A stretch of 64,000 bases of DNA, taken from AC-49 sp963817035. GTDB taxonomy: Bacteria > Actinomycetota > Thermoleophilia > Solirubrobacterales > Solirubrobacteraceae. The notes below the pieces were generated by a model, which was given only the letters and a program-made list of their open reading frames with translations, had not been told where the DNA came from and did no database searches. The stretch is from contig CAWFMM010000004.1 in assembly GCA_963817035.1 (NCBI GenBank), positions 1,240,001 to 1,304,000 of the forward strand, given 5' to 3'. This document shows, one piece after another, positions 1 through 8,615 of the stretch. The position numbers and the translations under genes were made by a program. Numbering within the stretch: the stretch's first letter is position 1; each line of letters opens with the position of its first letter.

Positions 1-1845
1 CTCGGCAGTCGCCTGTCTGCCGCGGTCGTCGACGACATCGCCGCGGCGCGGACGCTGCTCGACGGTGCGGGCGCCGAGGGTGGCCGCGCGCTGGTCGCCG
101 ACACACCGCCGGCCGACGTCGCAGCATCGCCTCCGGTCGCCGGCGCGCGTGCGCTCGGCGAGCTGGTCGACGGTCCGCCCGCGACGGTCGGACTGGCGCG
201 GCGGCTGCTGCACGATGCCTGGCTCGTCGACGACCTCGCCGCGCTGCCCGCCGAGTTCACCGGCGTCGCCGTCACCGCGACCGGCCGCGCCTGGTTCGGG
301 CGCACGCGCGAGCTGCGCCAGACGGCTGATGGCGGCGCCGAGCGCGTGCTCGCCCGCCGCAACGAACGCGATGCCCTGATCGCCGAGTCCGAGGTTGCGG
401 TCCAGGCAGAGCAGGCCGCGCTCGCCGCGGTGTCGAGCGCCCAGAGCGCCGGCGACGCCGCCGACACGTCACGTGACAGCGCCGACCGCGCGCTGCGCGA
501 GGCCGGTCGCGAGCATGGTGCCGCGACCGAGGAGCAGCGACGCCTAGCGTGGCTGATCGAGCAGCGCCAGGCCGCACCCGACCAGGGCGAGGCCGCGGTA
601 CGCCGCGCCCAGCTCGACGGCGAACTGGCCGCCGAGCGCCGGGGTGCCCAGCGCGCCGCCGCCGAACGGGCCGAGCGCGCGGCCCGCGTCCAGCGTCTCG
701 CCGCGGCGCTCGCCCGCGACCGCGCGCTGATCCCCGCCGCCGAGCGCCTCGCAACGGCGCTGGCGATGACGCTCGAATCTCTCGGCGCCCGCACCGAAGT
801 GCTCGAGGCCGAACTACTGGCCGACCGGGAGGCGGGGGAGGGCGTGGCCGGTGAGCTGCGCGCCTGTGCCGCCGCCGAGGCCGCGATCCAGGCGCGCTTG
901 CGCGAGTGCGGCGAGGCCGTCACAGTCGCCGAGGTCCGCGCCCAGCAGGCGCGCGACGCCCACGGCGACGCGACCGGTGAGCTTGGCGAGCTTGCGGCGC
1001 TGCTCGAGCTCTCGGCCGAGCCGGCCGATGAGCCGCTGCCCGACGGCGAGGCCGACTCCCTGCGCGGCCGGATCGAACGCCTGGCCCGGCGTCGCGAGCA
1101 GCTCGGCCCGGTCAACCCGCTCGCTCAGGCCGAATACGAGGAGGCGCTGGAGCACGTCGAGGAGCTCGAGCGTCAGCGCCTCGATCTCGAGACCGCGCTG
1201 CGCGAGCTGCGCCAGCTGATCCGCGACACCGATCGGATGATCCGCGAGTCCTTCGAAGAGACGTTCAACGCGGCGGCCGAGAACTTCGAGCGCCTCGCGC
1301 AGCAGCTCTTCCCCGGCGGTCGCGGTCGGCTGCGCCTTGTGCGCGAGGACAGCGGCCCGCGGCCCGTGCTCGGCGGCGCCGACGCGCCCGAGGACGCGGT
1401 CAGCGCCGACGAGGCGGCCGAAGCGGCGGCTGAGGCGGAGTCGGCAGCCGAGGAGTCGTCGGGGCTCGATCCCGACGACGACATCGGCGTCGAGATCGAG
1501 ATCACGCCGTCGGGCAAGTCGATGAAGCGCCTGATGCTGATGTCGGGCGGCGAGAAGTCGATGACCGCGATCGCGTTCCTGTTCGCAGTCTTCCTCGCGC
1601 GGCCGTGCCCGTTCTACATCCTCGACGAGGTCGAGGCCGCGCTCGACGACCTGAACATCGGCCGCTTCCTCGATCTCCTGCGCGCCAACCGCGACCACGC
1701 GCAGTTCATCGTCGTCACCCACCAGAAGCGCACGATGGAGGCCGCCGACACGCTCTACGGCGTCTCGATGGCCGACAACGGCGTCTCGAAGGTCATCTCG
1801 CGCCGTCTCCCGCACGAGGTCGTCACCGAAGTCTCCGCCGCCTGA
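1..1845 (+). CDS. smc: Chromosome partition protein SMC, C-terminal part
   Basis: The reading frame is open from base 1, so the N-terminal head and first coiled coil lie outside the window. The visible 614 residues begin in the hinge region, continue through a long Ala/Glu/Arg-rich coiled coil, and end in the C-terminal ATPase head. The head shows the ABC signature LMSGGEKSMTAIAFLFA, Walker B FYILDEVEAALD and a D-loop followed by VVTHQKRTMEAA. SMC dimers bind ATP between two heads and organise and segregate chromosomes with ScpA and ScpB. An acidic, Ala-rich insert (about residues 458-495 of this fragment) precedes the signature and is longer than I would expect. ftsY lies downstream on the same strand, with three small leftward hypotheticals between. 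Confidence 0.96.
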   Translation, partial: LGSRLSAAVVDDIAAARTLLDGAGAEGGRALVADTPPADVAASPPVAGARALGELVDGPPATVGLARRLLHDAWLVDDLAALPAEFTGVAVTATGRAWFGRTRELRQTADGGAERVLARRNERDALIAESEVAVQAEQAALAAVSSAQSAGDAADTSRDSADRALREAGREHGAATEEQRRLAWLIEQRQAAPDQGEAAVRRAQLDGELAAERRGAQRAAAERAERAARVQRLAAALARDRALIPAAERLATALAMTLESLGARTEVLEAELLADREAGEGVAGELRACAAAEAAIQARLRECGEAVTVAEVRAQQARDAHGDATGELGELAALLELSAEPADEPLPDGEADSLRGRIERLARRREQLGPVNPLAQAEYEEALEHVEELERQRLDLETALRELRQLIRDTDRMIRESFEETFNAAAENFERLAQQLFPGGRGRLRLVREDSGPRPVLGGADAPEDAVSADEAAEAAAEAESAAEESSGLDPDDDIGVEIEITPSGKSMKRLMLMSGGEKSMTAIAFLFAVFLARPCPFYILDEVEAALDDLNIGRFLDLLRANRDHAQFIVVTHQKRTMEAADTLYGVSMADNGVSKVISRRLPHEVVTEVSAA

Positions 1846-1861
1846 GGCCGCTCCGAGCCGC

Positions 1862-2143
1862 TCAGGCGAATATGTCGATCAGCGTGCGCTCGTTCTCGAG
1901 CGCGGCATGCAGCGACGTCGCGTTGACCTTCACGGCCTGCGAGGCGAGCTTCGACTGCACGACGGCGTCGACGAGGTCGACCTTGGGGTTCGGGAGGCTT
2001 GCGTGGGCGACCGCGACCGCCGCGCCATTGAACCACTCTTGGGCGCTGGTCAGTCCGCCGAGCGCGCTGTTCACTGCTGCGGTAGAGCTCATTCTGGAAA
2101 GCGCATCGACAGCAACCGCGCGAAATTGAATCGCGCCGTTCAT
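1862..2143 (-). CDS. Small hypothetical protein, flagellar-rod-like C-terminus
   Basis: A 93-residue protein with an ATG start at 2143, convergent with smc and leaving only 16 bases between stop codons. The N-terminal half is Ala/Val-rich (VAVDALSRMSSTAAVNSALGG). The C-terminal half is helical, with VDLVDAVVQSKLASQAVKVN followed by ATSLHAALENERTLIDIF. That pattern resembles the C-terminal helix of flagellar rod and hook proteins, which read VDLVxEMVxxxxAxxAYxAN. No other flagellar gene is present in the window. I see the resemblance by eye only and do not assign a flagellar role. Confidence 0.55.
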   Translation of the reverse strand: MNGAIQFRAVAVDALSRMSSTAAVNSALGGLTSAQEWFNGAAVAVAHASLPNPKVDLVDAVVQSKLASQAVKVNATSLHAALENERTLIDIFA

Positions 2144-2171
2144 GGTCTGGACCGACGTCCGATCGCGGCGA

Positions 2172-2387
2172 TCAGTTGCAGACGCCGCAGCGCCCGCGGG
2201 CGCACGAGCACTCGGGCAGCGTTGCCCCGATGCGTTCCAACCGCCAGCGTCGCACCCAGCCCAGCGCGCCCGGCTCGGTGCGGTCGAGTGTGCACGCTCC
2301 GACCATGCGTGAGGTCAGCCGTGTCGTCTCGGCCGGCGTTCGGGCGTTGAGCGCGGCGATGCGGTCGTGGATGGGTTCGTCGCGCAT
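2172..2387 (-). CDS. Small Cys-rich hypothetical protein
   Basis: A 71-residue protein predicted from the ATG at 2387. A longer in-frame start at 2453 adds an Arg/Pro-rich leader that looks non-coding. The protein is basic and helical, with MRDEPIHDRIAALNARTP at its start and RRWRLERIGATLPE before the end. It finishes in the Cys cluster CSCARGRCGVCN, which could bind a metal. No clear Shine-Dalgarno precedes it. It sits between two other small leftward hypotheticals. No family recognised. Confidence 0.45.
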   Translation of the reverse strand: MRDEPIHDRIAALNARTPAETTRLTSRMVGACTLDRTEPGALGWVRRWRLERIGATLPECSCARGRCGVCN

Positions 2388-2490
2388 GATGCTTGCCGAG
2401 TAGTCGGCAGCGCGGCGACCCGCTGAACCGGGCGGCGGGCGCCGGCGCTCCAAACTGACCGAGGGCGCCGGCGCGGTGGCCCACGCACGT

Positions 2491-2853
2491 TCAGGCGCGC
2501 TGAGGCACCTGGCTGAGTGCTTCTTGGTACATCGCCATCTGCGGTGCGATGCCCTCGTCGGCGTAGCCGTCGATGTGACGCATGCCGTTGACGCACAGCG
2601 TCGCGTCGATCGTGTTGCGCTGGAACTCCGCGTCCACCTTCACCGCGGCGATCTGATCCGCTGTCCCGTGGATGGAGAGGAACCCGCCGAGGTCGCTGTT
2701 GGGCTCCAGCAGCGCGACCTCGAAGCGCTCGATCCGGCCGTCCTGCTGCATCCGTCCGAGGATGCCGAGCGCGTCGTTGAACACCTCGAGCGACCGCTCC
2801 TCGGCTCCACTGATCGGAGTGTTCCACCCGACAAACAGAATTCTGTCGGCCAT
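2491..2853 (-). CDS. Conserved-looking hypothetical protein (120 aa)
   Basis: The start is ATG 2853, chosen because a strong Shine-Dalgarno (GGAAGGA) lies 7 bases upstream; the longer frame to 3216 is Arg-rich noise. The protein opens with MADRILFVGWNTPISGAEER and alternates strands and helices in an alpha/beta-like way (RFEVALLEPNSDLGG, GFLSIHGTADQIAAVKVD). The motif VGWNTPIPGREERA-like, followed by a short scoring region, is familiar from actinobacterial proteins of unknown function. No catalytic motif is evident. Probably soluble and cytoplasmic. Confidence 0.7.
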   Translation of the reverse strand: MADRILFVGWNTPISGAEERSLEVFNDALGILGRMQQDGRIERFEVALLEPNSDLGGFLSIHGTADQIAAVKVDAEFQRNTIDATLCVNGMRHIDGYADEGIAPQMAMYQEALSQVPQRA

Positions 2854-3413
2854 GGCCGACTCCTTCCGATTGCGGCCCGGCCCAATCTCCGGGCCTGTCC
2901 CGCCGAGCATCTCACCGTCGGTGGAGCGGTGCAAGCACGGCGATGAGTTTCGCCCGGCGCAGCGGTCCGAGGATGCACACGATCGCGACAGCACCGACAC
3001 GCTCGAGCAGCTGCACGCCCGCCGCGCCGATGCCGTCGCACCGAGGCCCGCCGTCCATGTCGCGACGATGGACATGATCCTCGCCCACGGACGCGAGCAC
3101 CCGACGGCTACGTGCCGACCCACGACCCTGAGTCGGCCGCGCGGCTGCAACGCGGACGACGCTCGAGGTCGCAGCGACCTAGGCGCCGGCCTCGTGGCTG
3201 CGCGTGCCACCGCCACCGAGAACGTGGGATCGGGAGCCAGGGTCGGGAGCCAGGGGTCAGACCCCTTACGACGAACCGACTGAGATTTTCTGTTGCCGCG
3301 GGCTCAAGGGGTCTGACCCCTTTTCGAGCCACCGGACTCAAAGGTCGGACGGTGTTCGAGCGACCTCGAGCTTGACGAGCTGCCGGAGTGGTTCTCCGCT
3401 AACGTCGCGGCGC
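2854..3413. other. Gene-free stretch between a hypothetical gene and ftsY
   Basis: No convincing reading frame is visible in this 560-base stretch. Overlapping frames here have Arg-rich shadow composition and no ribosome binding sites. It should contain the leftward promoter of the 120-aa hypothetical and the rightward promoter of ftsY, though I cannot point to convincing -10/-35 boxes. Its notable content is a pair of near-identical palindromes at 3252-3267 and 3306-3324, listed separately. Confidence 0.6.
3252..3324. repeat. Pair of inverted GGGGTCAGACCCC palindromes (REP-like)
   Basis: AGGGGTCAGACCCCTT (3252-3267) and AAGGGGTCTGACCCCTTTT (3306-3324) share the same core in opposite orientation, 38 bases apart. 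Each is a palindrome around a single central base. Short GGGGTCAGACCCC motifs recur in intergenic DNA of many bacteria and are often REP-like. The paired arrangement could fold as two hairpins or one larger cruciform. A direct repeat of GGGAGCCAGG also abuts the left unit. No transposase lies nearby. Confidence 0.6.
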
Positions 3414-4421
3414 ATGCCCCACGACTGGAGCGAGCTCTTCCTGACCGACGGCGACCGGTCGGCCCCGGAGGCGGTGGCAGCCGAGGCTGACGCCGAGCCC
3501 GAGCGGCGCCGCGGGTTCTTCCGCCGGCTGCGGGAGAACATGTCGAAGACCCGGGCCGCGCTTGGGGCCGAGATTCAGGCGACGCTGTTCGACACGCTGG
3601 ACTCCGAGACCTGGGAGCGCCTTGAGGAAGCGCTGATCATGGCCGACGTCGGTGCCGCCACTACGGCCAAGGTCGTCGGCACACTCGAGCACGAGGCGAC
3701 CGAGGACGGACTGTCGGGCGGCCCGGCGCTGACCGAGCGCTTGATCGAGCTGATGGCCGGGATCGCGCGGACCGGCACGCCGACGATCGACCTGCGCCAC
3801 GGGCCGACGGTGATCATGGTGTGCGGGGTCAACGGCACCGGCAAGACGACCACGATCGGCAAGCTGGCGTGGCATATCCAGCGCGAGCTCGGCCTCGACG
3901 TGGTGCTCGGCGCCGCCGACACGTTTCGCGCCGCTGCGGTCGAGCAGCTCGAGGTGTGGGCGCAGCGCGCGGGCTGCGAGATCGTCGTCGGCGTGCCGGA
4001 TTCCGATCCCGGCGCCGTCGCCTTCGACGCCGTCAGCACCGCCCGCGCCCGCAACGCCGACGTCGTCATCGTCGACACCGCCGGTCGTCTCCACACCCAG
4101 GACGACCTGATGGCCGAGCTCGGGAAGATCCGCCGCGTCATCGATCGCCAGATGCCCGGCGCCCCGCACGAGACGCTGCTGACCGTCGACGCGACGACCG
4201 GTCAGAACGGGCTGCGCCAGGCCAAGTTGTTCGCCCAGGTCGTCCCGGTCGACGGCATCGTTCTGACCAAGCTCGACGGCACGGCGAAGGGCGGCATCGC
4301 CCTCGCGATCGCCGCCGAGCTCCAGATTCCGGTCAAGCTGATCGGGATCGGTGAGGCGCTGGAGGACCTGCGCCCGTTCGACCCCGACGACTTCGCCCGC
4401 GCGCTCGTGGGAATCGAGTAG
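3414..4421 (+). CDS. ftsY: Signal recognition particle receptor FtsY
   Basis: SRP-receptor GTPase that docks ribosome/Ffh complexes at the membrane for co-translational insertion. At 335 residues it has a short acidic A-region (1-33), a basic stretch (RRRGFFRRLRENMSKTRAAL), the N domain, and the G domain. The G domain carries Walker A GVNGTGKT (138-145), DTFRAAAVEQLE, G3 VDTAGRLH and G4 TKLDGTAKGG. It ends with the typical RPFDPDDFARALVG. ATG 3414 was chosen; upstream in-frame sequence to 3204 is non-coding and includes the palindromic repeats. No strong Shine-Dalgarno. Its partner Ffh is 2.8 kb downstream. Confidence 0.96.
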   Translation: MPHDWSELFLTDGDRSAPEAVAAEADAEPERRRGFFRRLRENMSKTRAALGAEIQATLFDTLDSETWERLEEALIMADVGAATTAKVVGTLEHEATEDGLSGGPALTERLIELMAGIARTGTPTIDLRHGPTVIMVCGVNGTGKTTTIGKLAWHIQRELGLDVVLGAADTFRAAAVEQLEVWAQRAGCEIVVGVPDSDPGAVAFDAVSTARARNADVVIVDTAGRLHTQDDLMAELGKIRRVIDRQMPGAPHETLLTVDATTGQNGLRQAKLFAQVVPVDGIVLTKLDGTAKGGIALAIAAELQIPVKLIGIGEALEDLRPFDPDDFARALVGIE

Positions 4422-4506
4422 CGCCCAAGCGGCGACGTACGTAAGTTCCTCGCCGCAAACCCGTCGTACCCGGTACATGAGGAAGAAGTAGAGTCGGAGG
4501 CAGACG

Positions 4507-4938
4507 ATGGACGCATGGATTCCTTGGCTGATCGCGGGTGTGATTTTCGCGGTCGGAGAGATGCACTTCACGGGGTTCTTCCTCGGCCCGTTCGCGGGCG
4601 GTGCGTTTGCGGCCGCGATCCTGTCGCTGATCGGAGTCGGATTCGCCGTGACCGTCGTGGTCTTCGCGATCGTCACGATCCTGCTCTTCCTCCTGCTGCG
4701 ACCGATCGCCAAGCGCCATCTGCGTCAACCCGCGGAGTTGCGAACCGGTACGGCAGCACTGGTCGGACGGCAGGCCGTGGTGCTCGAACGGATCGCGAAC
4801 GACGAGGGCGTCGGCGTCGTGAAGATCGACGGCGAGGTGTGGACCGCGCGCTCCTACGACGATGACGAGGTCATCGACGCGGGACGGCGCGTGCAAGTGG
4901 TCGAGATACGGGGCGCGACCGCGCTCGTCAGCGAATAG
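4507..4938 (+). CDS. NfeD-family membrane protein
   Basis: A 143-residue membrane protein with two or three hydrophobic segments (about 4-25, 30-65). A C-terminal OB-like beta domain (about 80-142) follows, with GTAALVGRQAVVLERIAND and VKIDGEVWTARSYDDDEVI. This is the short, protease-less NfeD architecture. NfeD proteins pair with SPFH/stomatin proteins and are thought to help organise membrane microdomains. The partner lies 12 bases downstream, which supports an operon. GGAGG lies upstream of the ATG. Confidence 0.88.
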   Translation: MDAWIPWLIAGVIFAVGEMHFTGFFLGPFAGGAFAAAILSLIGVGFAVTVVVFAIVTILLFLLLRPIAKRHLRQPAELRTGTAALVGRQAVVLERIANDEGVGVVKIDGEVWTARSYDDDEVIDAGRRVQVVEIRGATALVSE

Positions 4939-4950
4939 GAAGGATCTTCA

Positions 4951-5877
4951 ATGGCTGGACTGATCGTAGCTGCGGTGCTGTTGCTGTTTGCCCTGTACGT
5001 CGCATCGCGCACCATCCGCATCATTCCCCAGGCGCGCGCCGGAGTCGTCGAGCGGCTCGGGCGCTATAGCCGCACGCTCTCGCCCGGCCTGGTGATCGTG
5101 CTGCCGTTCGTCGACAAGGTGCGTCCGCTGATCGATCTGCGTGAGCAGGTCGTCACGTTCCCGCCCCAGCCCGTGATCACCTCCGACAACGTGTCGGTCA
5201 ACGTCGACACCGTTCTCTACTTCACGATCACCGAGCCCAAGGACGCGACGTACGAGATCGCCAACCCGCTGCAGGCGATCGAGCAGCTGACCGTCACCAC
5301 GCTGCGAAACATCATCGGCTCGCTGACCCTCGAGGACACGTTGACCTCGCGCGACAAGGTCAACGACCAGCTGCGCATCGTGCTCGACGAGCGCACGGGC
5401 AAGTGGGGAATCCGGATCGCCGGCGTCGAGCTGAAGTCGATCGACCCGCCGGCCTCGATCCAGGAGGCGATGGAGAAGCAGATGCGCGCCGAGCGCGACC
5501 GTCGTGCCGCGATCCTCAACGCCGAGGGCGTCAAGCAGTCACAGATCCTCACCGCCGAGGGTCAGAAGCAGTCGCAGATCCTCACGGCCGAGGGCGAGCG
5601 CCAGTCGGCGATCCTGCGGGCCGAGGGCCAGGCGAAGGCGATCGACACCGTCTTCTCCGCGATCCACAACGGCAACCCGGACGAGGGCCTGCTCAGCTAC
5701 CAGTACCTGCAGATGCTGCCGGAGCTGGCCAAGGGCGACGCGAACAAGGTCTTCATCATCCCGTCGGAGTTCTCGCAGGCTCTCGGCAACATCGGCGGTG
5801 CCATTGCCGGCGTCGCCAACCCGCGGCCGAAGGCGCCGGCGCCGCCCACGCCGCCGGCCGTCCAGCCGCCACACTAG
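4951..5877 (+). CDS. SPFH/stomatin-like (prohibitin family) membrane protein
   Basis: A 308-residue protein with an N-terminal membrane anchor (about 2-20). The SPFH/band-7 domain follows, with IIPQARAGVVERLGRYSRTL, LRNIIGSLTLEDTLTSRD and the helical SIQEAMEKQMRAERDRRAAI. A repeated coiled segment built on QSQILTAEG units follows, then a Pro-rich tail. This is the QmcA/stomatin pattern, proteins that oligomerise at the membrane and often occur with NfeD. AGGAAGG lies upstream of the ATG. Substrate or client unknown. Confidence 0.92.
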   Translation: MAGLIVAAVLLLFALYVASRTIRIIPQARAGVVERLGRYSRTLSPGLVIVLPFVDKVRPLIDLREQVVTFPPQPVITSDNVSVNVDTVLYFTITEPKDATYEIANPLQAIEQLTVTTLRNIIGSLTLEDTLTSRDKVNDQLRIVLDERTGKWGIRIAGVELKSIDPPASIQEAMEKQMRAERDRRAAILNAEGVKQSQILTAEGQKQSQILTAEGERQSAILRAEGQAKAIDTVFSAIHNGNPDEGLLSYQYLQMLPELAKGDANKVFIIPSEFSQALGNIGGAIAGVANPRPKAPAPPTPPAVQPPH

Positions 5878-5952
5878 CTCGAACTTGGGTCGCCAATGCG
5901 ACGGAGGATCGCCCTGGCTGGCGAGCCTCCGGTCGCAGCTACGATGTCGCCG

Positions 5953-7086
5953 ATGGACCTGAGGGCCGACGAAGCGCGACGGATCGCGCTGCGGGCGCAG
6001 GGGCTGCTCGGTTCGCCCGACCGTCGCGGTGGCGTGCCGGCGATGCTGCGCCGCCTCGGTGCGGTCCAGCTCGACACGATCTCGGTGCTCGCGCGCTCGC
6101 ACGAACTCGTCGCCTATGCGCGCCTCGGGGCGATCGGCCGCGAGACCGTCGACCACGCATACTGGAGCGGCGCCGCGTTCGAGTACTGGTCGCACGCAGC
6201 GTGCATCCTGCCGATTGAGCATTGGCCGTGGTTCGCCTTCGGCCGCCGCGCGCGCCGCGCCAAGGGCAAGCGCTGGCACGACGTGCCGGAGGGCGTCTGC
6301 GACGAGATCCTCGCGCGCCTCGAGGATGAGGGGCCGCTGAGCACCGCAGGTCTCGGCGGCGCCAAGGCGAGCGCCGAATGGTGGGACTGGTCGCATGCGA
6401 AGGTCGCGGTCGAGCGCCTGCTCGACATCGGTGACGTCGTCTGCGTCGAGCGCGTCGGCTGGCGTCGCGTCTATGACCTGCCGTCGCGGGCGGTTCCGGC
6501 CGAGCTGCTGGCGATCGACGCGAGCGACGAGGAATGCCTGGCCCAGCTTGTCGCCGGCGCGGCACGGGCACTTGGCGTGGCGACGGTCGCCGACCTCGCC
6601 GAGCACCACCGCCTCACGCAGGCCCAGGTGCGCGGCGCGATCGACGCGGCCGGGCTCATCGCGGTCGACGTCGACGGCTGGAACGCCCCGACATGGGCCG
6701 ACCCGGCGGCGCTCGAGACCCCGGCCCGCGGGCGCCACCGCACGACGCTGCTGTCGCCGTTTGACTCGCTGATCTTCAATCGCCCGCGCACCGAGCGCCT
6801 GTTCGACTTCACGCATCGCCTCGAGGCCTACGTGCCCAAGCCCAAGCGCGTGCACGGCTACTTCGTCATGCCGCTGCTGGCCGGCGGGCAGCTCATCGGA
6901 CGCGTCGACCCCGCCCGCGAGGGCTCGACGCTCGTGGCGCGTCAGCTGTCGGTCGAGCCCGAATCAATCGGGCCGATGGCCGCTGCGCTGCGCGAGGCCG
7001 CGACCTGGGTCGGCGCCGACAACGTCGCGCTCGAGCGTGTCGAGCCGGCCGCCGCAGCGGGACCGCTACGCGCCGCGCTGCGCTGA
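5953..7086 (+). CDS. YcaQ/AlkZ-like winged-helix DNA glycosylase
   Basis: A 377-residue HTH_42 (YcaQ) family protein. The N-terminal motif GAVQLDTISVLARSHELV contains Q39-L40-D41, the QxD signature of the YcaQ class, whose members excise nitrogen-mustard-type lesions and unhook interstrand crosslinks. Other family hallmarks are EYWSHAACILP, and LLSPFDSLIFNRPRTERLF followed by KPKRVHGYFVMPLL and an IGRVDP strand. ATG 5953 gives the usual MDLRADEARRIALRAQG start; ATG 5944 is possible. No clear Shine-Dalgarno. It is followed by a 181-base gap before ffh. Substrate is inferred from family. Confidence 0.88.
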   Translation: MDLRADEARRIALRAQGLLGSPDRRGGVPAMLRRLGAVQLDTISVLARSHELVAYARLGAIGRETVDHAYWSGAAFEYWSHAACILPIEHWPWFAFGRRARRAKGKRWHDVPEGVCDEILARLEDEGPLSTAGLGGAKASAEWWDWSHAKVAVERLLDIGDVVCVERVGWRRVYDLPSRAVPAELLAIDASDEECLAQLVAGAARALGVATVADLAEHHRLTQAQVRGAIDAAGLIAVDVDGWNAPTWADPAALETPARGRHRTTLLSPFDSLIFNRPRTERLFDFTHRLEAYVPKPKRVHGYFVMPLLAGGQLIGRVDPAREGSTLVARQLSVEPESIGPMAAALREAATWVGADNVALERVEPAAAAGPLRAALR

Positions 7087-7267
7087 GCCTAGTGTCGCGA
7101 TTCAGAAATTCGCCAGCAGTTTCCGAGCGCCTCGCTGCCCGTGGAACCCCCCAATGACTGGCACGTGCCAGAGGCACGCGCTGCGTCATCGTGCGGCCCC
7201 ACAACCAACGATGCATCTCGGCCACTGCCCCCGAATTTACGAATCCCCACACTAGACTCCAACGACC

Positions 7268-8608
7268 GTGTTCGACGCCCTCGCCGAGAAGCTCCAGGCC
7301 ACGCTGGCCGATGTCCGTGGTCATGGCACACTGACCGAGGACGACGTCAACGCGGCGGTCCGCGAGATCCGCCTCGCCCTGCTCGAGGCCGACGTGAACT
7401 TCAAGGTCGTCAAGGAGTTCGCCGCGACGGTCAAGCAGCGCTGCCTCGCTGACCCCGACATCGTGGGCGGGCTGAACCCGGGCCAGCAGGTCGTCAAGAT
7501 CGTCCACGAAGAGCTCGCGACGCTGTTCGGCGGCGCGTCGGCCGGCCTGACCTTCTCGCCGCGCCCGCCGACGGTCGTCCTGCTCGCCGGCCTCCAGGGC
7601 GCGGGCAAGACGACCGCCGCGGCGAAGCTCGCCCACTACCTCAAGCGCGAGAACGGCTCGTCGGTCGCGCTGGCGGCCTGCGACCTGCAGCGCCCGGCCG
7701 CTGTGCAGCAGCTGATCACGATGGGCGAGCGCGCCGGTGCGACGGTCTACGCCGCGGAGCCCGGCGACCCGCGCGACGCGGTGGCGGTGGCCAAGTGGGC
7801 GCTCGACCAGACCAAGGCCGATGGCAAGGACGTCCTGATCGTCGACACGGCCGGGCGCCTGCACATCGATCGCGATCTGATGGACGAGCTGGTCAAGGTC
7901 CGCGGCGCGGTCAAGCCCCACGCGGTGCTGCTCGTCGTCGACGCGATGACCGGCCAGGACGCGGTCAACGTCGCGCAGGAGTTCTCCGAAGCGGTCGCGT
8001 TCGACGGCGTCGTCATGACTAAGCTCGACGGTGACGCTCGCGGTGGCGCGGCGCTGAGCGTCAAGGCGGTCACCGGCAAGCCGATCCTGTTCGCGTCGGT
8101 CGGCGAGAAGATCGACCAACTGGAGCGCTTCCATCCCGAGCGGATGGCCCAGCGCGTGCTGGGCATGGGCGACGTGATGTCGCTGATCGAGAAGGCCGAA
8201 TCGCAGTTCGACGCCGACGAGGCGGCGGAGCTCGAGCGCAAGCTGCGCTCCAACGAGTTCACGTTCGAGGATTTCCTCGGCCAGCTGAAGATGATCCGCA
8301 AGATGGGGCCGCTCTCGTCGGTGCTCGGGATGATTCCCGGCGTCGGCGCCCAGCTCAAGGGCGCCAAGATCGACGACGGACAACTCGATCGTGTCGAGGC
8401 GATCATTCTCTCGATGACGCCCGAGGAGCGACGGCGCCCGGAGCTCATCCGCGGCTCGCGGCGGCTGCGGATCGCCAAGGGCGCGGGGACCAACGTGCAG
8501 GCGGTCAACGCGCTCGTCAAGCAGTTCGGCCAGATGCGCAAGATGATGCGCCAGATGGGCCGCGGCAAGATGCCGGACCTCGGTGCGCTGATGCGCCAGG
8601 GACGCTGA
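7268..8608 (+). CDS. ffh: Signal recognition particle protein Ffh (SRP54)
   Basis: SRP GTPase that binds 4.5S RNA and signal sequences and pairs with FtsY. At 446 residues it has the N domain (MFDALAEKLQATLADVRGHG), Walker A GLQGAGKTT (about 107), DLQRPAAVQQL, G3 VDTAGRLHID, G4 TKLDGDARGG, and the M domain from about 320. The M domain ends in the Met-rich QFGQMRKMMRQMGRGKMPDL. The start is GTG 7268. No SRP RNA gene was seen in the 181 bases upstream. The downstream genes are close and co-oriented, as in a ribosome/secretion operon. Confidence 0.96.
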   Translation: MFDALAEKLQATLADVRGHGTLTEDDVNAAVREIRLALLEADVNFKVVKEFAATVKQRCLADPDIVGGLNPGQQVVKIVHEELATLFGGASAGLTFSPRPPTVVLLAGLQGAGKTTAAAKLAHYLKRENGSSVALAACDLQRPAAVQQLITMGERAGATVYAAEPGDPRDAVAVAKWALDQTKADGKDVLIVDTAGRLHIDRDLMDELVKVRGAVKPHAVLLVVDAMTGQDAVNVAQEFSEAVAFDGVVMTKLDGDARGGAALSVKAVTGKPILFASVGEKIDQLERFHPERMAQRVLGMGDVMSLIEKAESQFDADEAAELERKLRSNEFTFEDFLGQLKMIRKMGPLSSVLGMIPGVGAQLKGAKIDDGQLDRVEAIILSMTPEERRRPELIRGSRRLRIAKGAGTNVQAVNALVKQFGQMRKMMRQMGRGKMPDLGALMRQGR

Positions 8609-8615
8609 ACGGGCG

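Noticed and set aside
2672..3283. Rightward 203-codon frame ahead of ftsY
   Set aside because: It runs antisense to the 120-aa hypothetical with a strong Shine-Dalgarno and ends in the palindrome region without coding character.
5504..5640. DNA repeats in the SPFH gene as a mobile or CRISPR-like array
   Set aside because: They encode the QSQILTAEG coiled-coil repeats normal for stomatins; no spacers.
7087..7267. SRP RNA gene upstream of ffh
   Set aside because: No GGTCAGG/GGAAGGAAGCAGCC-type core is visible; the 181 bases show no recognisable feature.
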